From Desulfobacteraceae bacterium (GTDB taxonomy: Bacteria; Desulfobacterota; Desulfobacteria; Desulfobacterales; BuS5), in assembly GCA_030592105.1 (NCBI GenBank), contig JAUVKE010000171.1, forward strand, positions 1 to 6,004: a stretch of DNA of 6,004 nucleotides, given 5' to 3'. A program made the translations under genes and the position numbers. Of this stretch, positions 1-5,086 are shown one piece after another (the stretch's first letter is position 1; every line of letters starts with the position of its first letter). The notes under the pieces were generated by a model that saw only the letters and a program-made list of their open reading frames with translations, made no database searches and was not told the origin of the DNA.

Positions 1-948
1 AACTATATGAGGGATAATCATAAACAGAAAGATTTTCTGGACGATGAGTGCAGGTCGGTTCAAAGGGGATGGGCTCAAGCCGGATGGCAGGATGAAGAGA
101 AGTATGAAGCAGATATATATACACTTGCCCTTGAAGATGAAATAAAAGCTACAGACAGATTTTCTCTTGTTTTTGGCATAAGTTATGATTATTTTGACCC
201 TCAAGAGGCATATAATCAGCCGGTTCCTGACAGCATCGACACAATAAACCCCCAGGGGGGAATGGTGTTTTATATGACAGATGCGACCAGGTTTCACGTC
301 TCAATAGGAAAAAAAACCAGGTTCCCCCAGCTAAAGGAACTCTACAGTAAATATGCAGGAGGAAACCCGGATCTTGATCCTCAAGAGGCTGTATGCTATG
401 AGATAGGGGCTGATCACAGTTTTACCGAATCTGTCACCTGCTCCATAGCATATTTTTACAACGATATTGATGATATGATCTACAGGGAGAAGCGTGACGG
501 TGAAAAGGTTTATATAAACATAGGAAAGGCCAGGATACAGGGAGTGGAAACCTCGCTTGATATATCTGTTTTCGACAGCCTGTATGCTGGAATTAACTAC
601 ACATATCTTTCAACCTGTGACAAAGAGAATAATGACCGCGAACTGGAAGGAAGGCCGAGACATAAATTGAATTTTGACCTGCGCTATCGTTTTTCCTTTG
701 GGCTTTCCGCAAACCTTCAGGCATCCTGCACTCAAAGACAATTTGAGTATGATGATTATACTGATGAAAAAAGAAAATATTCTGATTATTTTCTTGTTAA
801 CGTAAAGCTGAACCAGAATCTTGGTAATATTATGGGTATTGATTCAGAACTCTTTGCCATGGTTAGTAATATAACTGACAAAGATTATGATGAAGGCCAC
901 CCGATGCCTGGAAAAAATTTTTTAATAGGTTTAACACTTGTATATTAA
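1..948 (+). CDS. TonB-dependent outer-membrane receptor, C-terminal barrel part (5'-truncated)
   Basis: This is the C-terminal part of a 22-stranded outer-membrane barrel that takes up a scarce ligand (iron chelate, cobalamin or similar) using TonB energy. The frame is open from base 1, so the ATG at 7 is probably internal and the plug domain and early strands lie outside the window. About 315 residues are visible. Counting from the ATG at 7, typical receptor signatures are the ELYSKYAGGNPDLDPQEA segment (about 111-128), YFYNDIDDMIY (149-159), an IQGVE segment (177-181), EGRPRHKLNFDLRYRF (214-229) and the closing NITDKDYDEG...GKNFLIGLTLVY (288-313). The last strand ends on an aromatic residue, as outer-membrane proteins do for BAM recognition. 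The next gene begins 99 bases downstream on the same strand, with no clear terminator between. The ligand cannot be assigned: the diagnostic plug is missing. A cobalamin receptor is possible given the B12 enzyme downstream, but nothing visible proves it. Confidence 0.9.
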   Translation, partial: NYMRDNHKQKDFLDDECRSVQRGWAQAGWQDEEKYEADIYTLALEDEIKATDRFSLVFGISYDYFDPQEAYNQPVPDSIDTINPQGGMVFYMTDATRFHVSIGKKTRFPQLKELYSKYAGGNPDLDPQEAVCYEIGADHSFTESVTCSIAYFYNDIDDMIYREKRDGEKVYINIGKARIQGVETSLDISVFDSLYAGINYTYLSTCDKENNDRELEGRPRHKLNFDLRYRFSFGLSANLQASCTQRQFEYDDYTDEKRKYSDYFLVNVKLNQNLGNIMGIDSELFAMVSNITDKDYDEGHPMPGKNFLIGLTLVY

Positions 949-1006
949 TATGGACAACTTCGTAAAACAGAAAAAACTAACAAACCCGGCCCAAGGTATC
1001 CTAATC

Positions 1007-1029
1007 AGGACGATCATAAGGATCGCCCT
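1007..1029 (+). promoter_or_regulatory. Leader hairpin just upstream of the ribosome binding site
   Basis: AGGACGATC (1007-1015) pairs with GATCGCCCT (1021-1029) across the loop ATAAG, with one A/C mismatch. It ends six bases before the AGAGG ribosome binding site (1036-1040) of the 1048 gene. No U-run follows, so it does not look like an intrinsic terminator. The upstream ATCCT (998-1002) could instead pair with AGGAT (1019-1023), giving an alternative structure. It may affect translation or mRNA stability, or be chance. Confidence 0.3.
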
Positions 1030-1047
1030 ACTAAAAGAGGTTTTATC

Positions 1048-2055
1048 ATGAAAAAAAAAATATTATATTTTTTACCAATATTGCTTCTACTTTTATCATC
1101 TGAAAATATTTTTGCTGAATCCGCCCCTGCTTTAAGTATTACAGGCGCTGTTAAACAACCATTAACACTTGCGATGGAAGATATTAAAGCCTGTCAGTCG
1201 ATACGCGTACAACTCAATGAAATTACCAGGGATAATGAATTCAAAGGAATTTTTTCTTATCAGGGCGTGCCCTTAAAAACACTCCTTCAACTTGCATGCA
1301 TTGATAAGGGGGAAACAGATTTTTCAAAACATGTTGATCTGGCCATATTGATAAAAAATAAAAAAGGACAAAAGAGAATATTATCCTGGGGGGAAGTCTT
1401 TTTTAGAAATTCCGGTGAAATCATCATTGCATTTTCAGCCTCGCCTGTTATGCCGCACAAAGACTGTAAATCCTGTCACGCCCCGGAGGTTTATAAACCC
1501 TGGCTGAGCCAGCTTGAGCGGGATATAGGTTTTCCTAAACTCGTTATGACTGCTGATATTTATTCAGACCGCTCAATGGAAAAAATCACGGAAATTAAAG
1601 TTGTGGATTTAAAACCGAAAATAGAATCTAATAAAGCAAAAGAGCTTTTTTCTCCAGATTTTACCATAACCGGCAGCTCTGCAAAACCTGTTATAATAAA
1701 AAGTATTTCTGATTACTCCATGGAAGAAATCTATGTAAAAGTGGTGGGAGAAGGAAAAGGATATCACGGAACAAAAAAATTTAAAGGCACTCCATTTATG
1801 GAACTTTTAAAAAATGCAAAGATAAACATGGATATTAATACCGTATTTATTATATCTGCTCCGGACGGATACCGGTCTTTGTTATCCTATGGAGAAATTT
1901 TCTTTTCACCTGTTGGCGAGCGTATTATTGTTGCAAACAGGGCAAATGGCCAGAAAATTAAAAAAGGCGGGAAATTTTGCCTGATTCTTCCTGACGATCT
2001 TATGGCGGACAGATGGGTAAAGGCTATGGAAAAAGTTGAAGTAATATCTATGTAA
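1048..2055 (+). CDS. Exported protein with two tandem molybdopterin-oxidoreductase-like domains and one CXXCH motif
   Basis: A 335-residue protein probably acting in the periplasm. A lysine-rich start and hydrophobic stretch (residues 2-18) form a signal peptide, with likely cleavage after IFA (21-23). Two related domains follow, about 29-188 and 204-335. Each opens with an ITG...KP strand (ITGAVKQPLTL; ITGSSAKPVII), continues with a G-P-leucine segment (YQGVPLKTLLQLA; FKGTPFMELLKNA) and contains a matching signature (LSWGEVFF...GEIIIA; LSYGEIFF...GERIIV). This pattern resembles the sulfite-oxidase-type molybdopterin-binding domain, but I see no convincing cofactor-ligating cysteine in the usual setting, so it may be a non-catalytic binding relative. 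The first copy carries a CKSCH insertion (residues 140-144, bases 1465-1479), the classical c-type heme attachment motif. AGAGG at 1036-1040, seven bases before the ATG, supports the start. It follows the TonB receptor on the same strand, suggesting a shared envelope function. Export is secure; cofactor content and role are not. Confidence 0.8.
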   Translation: MKKKILYFLPILLLLLSSENIFAESAPALSITGAVKQPLTLAMEDIKACQSIRVQLNEITRDNEFKGIFSYQGVPLKTLLQLACIDKGETDFSKHVDLAILIKNKKGQKRILSWGEVFFRNSGEIIIAFSASPVMPHKDCKSCHAPEVYKPWLSQLERDIGFPKLVMTADIYSDRSMEKITEIKVVDLKPKIESNKAKELFSPDFTITGSSAKPVIIKSISDYSMEEIYVKVVGEGKGYHGTKKFKGTPFMELLKNAKINMDINTVFIISAPDGYRSLLSYGEIFFSPVGERIIVANRANGQKIKKGGKFCLILPDDLMADRWVKAMEKVEVISM

Positions 2056-2471
2056 AAATAAGCATGAGTATTGTGAGCGGCCAGTTGATTGGGAATCTGG
2101 TTCATTTCGAAATGCAGTGAAAAGAAGATGTGATGAAGATGGGAAGGTATATTCAGTTTTCTATTATCACCCTCCCCAGGGCAAATAACTATCGCTTGAA
2201 GAATTTCCTTTATTTCTGAAAGACTCATATTTTTATCGTAACATTACTATTTTATTCTGTTACCCCCATGATAATTTTTTTTATGATTTTTTTATTTTAT
2301 CTAATCTGATTAGATACCGGGAAATTTGAATAGGATACGTCAAATTTCTATTAGAAAAAAACTACTAAATTCAACTTTTTTAAAATTTTGAAAAACATTT
2401 TTTATTGTATTTATCGCTATATTATGCAATATGAATATAATTATAATATTGTATATAAATAATCTTTAATC
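2056..2471. other. Intergenic region of 416 bases, strongly AT-rich in its second half
   Basis: No confident gene lies here. The first part (to about 2230) has mixed composition and includes a 12-bp perfect palindrome (CATTTCGAAATG, 2103-2114) and a reverse-strand reading frame starting at 2228 whose first codons faintly resemble a DRTGG-domain protein. From about 2230 to 2470 the DNA is mostly A and T with long T runs. It holds the 19-bp palindrome at 2298-2316 and several TATAAT-like hexamers near 2436-2447, a likely promoter zone for the small membrane gene at 2472, though no well-spaced -35 box is evident. No stem plus U-run terminator is seen after the gene ending at 2055. Confidence 0.6.
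2298..2316. promoter_or_regulatory. 19-bp palindrome, probable regulator operator
   Basis: TATCTAATC and GATTAGATA are perfect 9-bp inverted repeats around a single central T. Symmetry of this size, in a non-coding AT-rich region about 155 bases before the next gene, is typical of a site bound by a dimeric helix-turn-helix regulator (MarR, TetR or GntR-type sizes all fit). No regulator gene is visible in the window. The stem is AT-rich with a one-base centre, so it is unlikely to act as an RNA hairpin or terminator. Confidence 0.45.
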
Positions 2472-2783
2472 ATGCAAAATATTAATCTCTGGCTATCAGC
2501 TGGCTTTGTACTTGTATTTAATATTCCTTTTGGTTTCTGGCGTGCAAGTGCCAAAAAGTTTAAAATACCCTGGTTTCTGGCAATTCACGTCCCTATTCCA
2601 GTTATTATTACACTACGTTATACTACAGGGATTGGATGGAACTTTGTTACATTTCCTGTACTTATAGGAACCTTTCTTGCGGGACAATTTCTCGGTTCTC
2701 AATTATATATTCAATTACGGGTAAAAAGCAACAAAAGACATGCCATCGGAAAATATACAAACTCTGATTCAATTGACCAATAA
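2472..2783 (+). CDS. Small integral membrane protein of unknown function
   Basis: A 103-residue hydrophobic protein with three predicted membrane helices at about residues 5-22, 33-50 and 58-81. The positively charged loop WRASAKKFK (23-31) and the basic C-terminal tail (83-94) suggest an N-out, C-in orientation in the inner membrane. Notable motifs are FNIPFGFWR (16-24) before the first loop, WFLAIHVPIPVII (34-46), and GTFLAGQFLGSQL (66-78) with glycine spacing suited to helix packing. The overall look is of a conserved small membrane protein seen in anaerobes, recalled rather than verified. There is no good Shine-Dalgarno sequence before the ATG, so it may be weakly translated or start from a very short leader. 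It lies 94 bases before the mutase start on the same strand, but a promoter in that gap suggests separate expression. I cannot assign a function. Confidence 0.65.
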   Translation: MQNINLWLSAGFVLVFNIPFGFWRASAKKFKIPWFLAIHVPIPVIITLRYTTGIGWNFVTFPVLIGTFLAGQFLGSQLYIQLRVKSNKRHAIGKYTNSDSIDQ

Positions 2784-2815
2784 CCTTCACGACCTGATGG
2801 CACAACAAAATATAA

Positions 2816-2844
2816 AAGACAAATTATAACTATTAAGCTATAAT
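2816..2844 (+). promoter_or_regulatory. Sigma-70-type promoter for the mutase operon
   Basis: AAGACA (2816-2821, four of six matches to TTGACA) is followed after exactly 17 bases by a perfect TATAAT (2839-2844). Transcription would begin near 2851, giving a leader of roughly 27 bases before the ATG at 2878. The site sits in the 94-base gap between the membrane-protein gene and the mutase. The region is AT-rich, so a perfect -10 box could arise by chance; the correct spacing and position raise confidence. Confidence 0.5.
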
Positions 2845-2866
2845 ACTTATAAATTATTAAAATTAA

Positions 2867-2872
2867 AAGGAG
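2867..2872 (+). promoter_or_regulatory. Ribosome binding site fixing the mutase start at 2878
   Basis: AAGGAG lies five bases before the ATG at 2878. An in-frame GTG at 2872 would give a product two residues longer, but it overlaps the last base of this site and so cannot be the start served by it. The ATG is therefore preferred. Confidence 0.8.
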
Positions 2873-2877
2873 TGATA

Positions 2878-4554
2878 ATGGAACTAAGTATTAAGGAAAA
2901 GGCTGCAAAAGCATACAGGGAAAAATGCGAGATCACTGAGACTGATTCAGGAATACCCCTGAAAAATTGCTATTCCCGTGAAGATGTTGATTTAAACAGA
3001 TTAAATGAACAATGTCCTTTGCCCGGAGCATTTCCCTATACCCGCGGAATATATGAAAATATGTACAGAGGACGTTTATGGAGTAGAAGAGAACTTTGCG
3101 GATATGCATCACCGGAAGAGACGAATAATAGAATCAAATTTCTCATAGATTCAGGTGAAAGCGCTATAAATTTCATTGTTGATGTTCCTACTCATCAGGG
3201 AATAGACTCTGATCATCCACGGGCAAAACATGATATTGGACGGCAGGGAGTCCCTTTATGCACCATCGAAGATGCAGAATATATTATAAGAGATATTCCA
3301 TTGGACAAAATCAGTGTCAATGTCACCACCCTGGGAGTAGTTCAACCGGCCATCTATATGGCAGCGGCAAAAAAAGCAGGATTTTCGCTCGATTCCCTTA
3401 TGGGAACCTGTGTTAATGAAAATCTCCACTATGGTATCTGCGGTTTTCATCCACCTTCATTTCCATTAACCTGGGGATGGCGCTGCTGCCTCGATTTTAT
3501 TGAATTTTGCATAACGGAAGTCCCTAAATTTAACCCTTTGAGCATTGATGTTTACGATTACAGGGAAAATGGAATTACAGCGCCAATGGAAGTGGCATTT
3601 GCAATGACAACTGCAAGGGAGTATTTAAAAGCCCTGATTAAAAGAGGGCTTGACGTTAATAAAATTGCTCCAAAAATTGGTACTGTCACACATAGTTCCG
3701 AAATTAATTTTTTTGAAGAAATTGCCAAATTAAGAGCTGCGAGAAGAATCTGGGCAAATATGTTAAAAGATGAATTTGGAGCTACAAGTGAACGTGCCTT
3801 ACGTTATAAATTTCACGTGCATACAGCTGGGAATTCTTTGACAATGCAACAGCCTCTGGTGAATACAGTACGAATTGCGTACGAGGCTCTTGCTGCTGTT
3901 CTTGGAGGATGTCAGTCCTTACATACCTGCTCATATGATGAAGCCCAGGGACTTCCCACTGAAGAGTCCCACGAACTGGCAATACGTACGCAGCAGGTTT
4001 TAACTTATGAAACCGGAGTAACTGCAGTTGCAGATCCTCTCGGAGGCTCATACTTTGTAGAGTCTTTAACTGATGAAATAGAGTCAAAGATTCTGGAATA
4101 TATGAGCGAAGTTGAAACACAGGGAGGAATGCGAAAAGCAGTAATGACCGGCTGGGTCGACAACGAAATAGGACGTGTACAGTATGAAAAACAAAAGGAT
4201 ATTGAAAGTGGAAAAAAACCTGTAATCGGGCTGAATAAATTCAGAAAACCATTAGATGAGGAAAAAATTTTGCCAGCACATGAGGTCCCCCAGGAAATGA
4301 TTGAAAATCATTTAAATAATTTAAAAAAATTCAAACAGAACAGAAATAAAAAAATGGTCTCAGAAAGCTTGGAACAGCTTTATTTAAACGCAAAGGATCC
4401 AAATATTAATCTGGCACGCTCTGCTATTGAGGCAGCTGAAGCAGGTGCAACAATGGGAGAAATGCGTGGAACTATACGGCTGGCGCATGATGATGGTTTT
4501 GATCCGTTTCACCAGATAGAACCGGAATTTGACGCTTCATTTGCAATTGAATAG
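2878..4554 (+). CDS. B12-dependent acyl-CoA mutase, large (catalytic) subunit, divergent active site
   Basis: A 558-residue TIM-barrel subunit of the methylmalonyl-CoA mutase superfamily, which rearranges acyl-CoA carbon skeletons by radical chemistry with adenosylcobalamin. Family segments, numbered from this ATG: PGAFPYTRG (49-57), MYRGRLW (62-68), PTHQGIDSDHPR (104-115), EVPKFNPLSI (214-223), EIAKLRAARR (281-290), EALAAVLGG (336-344), QSLHT (346-350) and DPLGGSYFVE (386-395). Length and lack of a B12 domain match the large subunits of split mutases such as 2-hydroxyisobutyryl-CoA mutase (about 560 residues); the B12 domain is the next gene, 23 bases on. Against P. shermanii methylmalonyl-CoA mutase (alignment by eye, recalled numbering), Tyr89 is Leu73, Ala116 is Ile100, Gln197 is Val179, His244 is Asp227, Arg283 is Lys266, Gln330 is His315, Trp334 is Asn319 and Asn366 is Cys351; the Arg207 region is rearranged. 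Arg87 (Arg71), His122 (His106), Tyr243 (Tyr226) and Glu370 (Glu355) are kept. Methylmalonyl-CoA is therefore an unlikely substrate, and the true one is unknown. Confidence 0.9.
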   Translation: MELSIKEKAAKAYREKCEITETDSGIPLKNCYSREDVDLNRLNEQCPLPGAFPYTRGIYENMYRGRLWSRRELCGYASPEETNNRIKFLIDSGESAINFIVDVPTHQGIDSDHPRAKHDIGRQGVPLCTIEDAEYIIRDIPLDKISVNVTTLGVVQPAIYMAAAKKAGFSLDSLMGTCVNENLHYGICGFHPPSFPLTWGWRCCLDFIEFCITEVPKFNPLSIDVYDYRENGITAPMEVAFAMTTAREYLKALIKRGLDVNKIAPKIGTVTHSSEINFFEEIAKLRAARRIWANMLKDEFGATSERALRYKFHVHTAGNSLTMQQPLVNTVRIAYEALAAVLGGCQSLHTCSYDEAQGLPTEESHELAIRTQQVLTYETGVTAVADPLGGSYFVESLTDEIESKILEYMSEVETQGGMRKAVMTGWVDNEIGRVQYEKQKDIESGKKPVIGLNKFRKPLDEEKILPAHEVPQEMIENHLNNLKKFKQNRNKKMVSESLEQLYLNAKDPNINLARSAIEAAEAGATMGEMRGTIRLAHDDGFDPFHQIEPEFDASFAIE

Positions 4555-4563
4555 AATATCATC

Positions 4564-4568
4564 AGGAG
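4564..4568 (+). promoter_or_regulatory. Ribosome binding site for the GTG-started small subunit
   Basis: AGGAG lies nine bases before the GTG at 4578. No ATG occurs near the N-terminus in this frame, and the GTG gives a normal-length B12-binding subunit, so the GTG start is well supported. Confidence 0.75.
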
Positions 4569-4577
4569 ATAAAAATA

Positions 4578-4985
4578 GTGAGCAGCAATAATAAAATAAA
4601 GGTACTTCTGGCAAAAACAAGTCTTGACGGGCATAATCGCGGAATAAAAGTGATAAGTAAATGGCTTTCGGATGCCGGTATGGAGGTTATTTTTCTCGGA
4701 CAGTTCCTCACAGAAGAGGTGGTTGCGAGGGCAGCTCTGGAAGAAGATGTTGATGTGATCGGGCTGAGTTTTTTAGGAGGCGAACATCTATTTGCAGCCC
4801 GGGACATGCGTGAGGAAATGAAAAAACAGAAATTATCTGATGATGTTCTTTTTATTATGGGAGGAGTTATTCCAAAAGAAGATGTAATTGAATTAAAAAA
4901 AATCGGCGTAAATATGGTTTTTCTTCCAGGTACACCTATGGATGATATTGTTAATTTCATTACCGCTAATGTTAAAAATCAATAA
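4578..4985 (+). CDS. B12-dependent acyl-CoA mutase, small (cobalamin-binding) subunit
   Basis: A 135-residue Rossmann-like cobalamin-binding subunit that pairs with the preceding large chain. The base-off/His-on motif DxHxxG is present as DGHNRG (residues 17-22), with His19 (bases 4632-4634) expected to be the lower cobalt ligand. The SxL motif follows as SFL (64-66) in GLSFLGGEH, then GGVIP (95-99) and the PGT turn (117-119), all in the usual order and spacing. The usual methylmalonyl-CoA mutase sequence around SxL is SSLAAGH, so the loop lining the nucleotide tail is also altered here. Length matches stand-alone small subunits of isobutyryl-CoA and 2-hydroxyisobutyryl-CoA mutases (about 135-145 residues). 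The gene begins with GTG 23 bases after the large subunit and is almost certainly translated from the same mRNA. No MeaB-type G-protein chaperone is visible in the window. Confidence 0.93.
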   Translation: MSSNNKIKVLLAKTSLDGHNRGIKVISKWLSDAGMEVIFLGQFLTEEVVARAALEEDVDVIGLSFLGGEHLFAARDMREEMKKQKLSDDVLFIMGGVIPKEDVIELKKIGVNMVFLPGTPMDDIVNFITANVKNQ

Positions 4986-5078
4986 TCCATAACTGATTTG
5001 GATATTCGGTATAAGCAGGCAATGAAAATTAGAGCTATTGATACTAATGCAATTAACGCTAATCGGACATTGACAAAA

Positions 5079-5082
5079 AGGA
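5079..5082 (+). promoter_or_regulatory. Possible ribosome binding site for the NamZ-like gene
   Basis: AGGA, preceded by an A run, lies four bases before an in-frame ATA (5087) and ten bases before an in-frame ATT (5093). It is the only Shine-Dalgarno-like sequence close to the point where family similarity begins, which makes a non-standard start there worth considering. Confidence 0.4.
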
Positions 5083-5086
5083 TAGT

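Noticed and set aside
7..9. ATG at 7 as the receptor start
   Set aside because: The frame is open to the window edge and the residues after this ATG are mid-barrel, without signal peptide, TonB box or plug.
1887..2228. Reverse-strand 113-codon frame as a complete gene
   Set aside because: About half of it is antisense to the well-supported 1048-2055 gene and it has no Shine-Dalgarno sequence. Only its first residues look protein-like, so it is kept only as a weak remnant finding.
2872..2877. GTG at 2872 as the mutase start
   Set aside because: It overlaps the AAGGAG ribosome binding site, which is correctly spaced for the ATG at 2878.
3256..4120. Reverse-strand frames inside the mutase large subunit (3256-3450 and 3782-4120)
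   Set aside because: They overlap conserved barrel segments of the real gene, show no recognisable domains and have low-complexity composition typical of shadow frames.
4562..4960. Reverse-strand 132-codon frame
   Set aside because: It is a complete antisense shadow of the cobalamin-binding subunit, which carries unmistakable family motifs on the + strand.
2878..4985. Naming the pair as methylmalonyl-, isobutyryl- or 2-hydroxyisobutyryl-CoA mutase
   Set aside because: The specificity residues match none of these enzymes, so no gene symbol or substrate is assigned.
4985..5003. ATCCA/TGGAT stem after the small mutase subunit as a terminator
   Set aside because: It has only five pairs, a nine-base loop and no following T run, so it is too weak to call.
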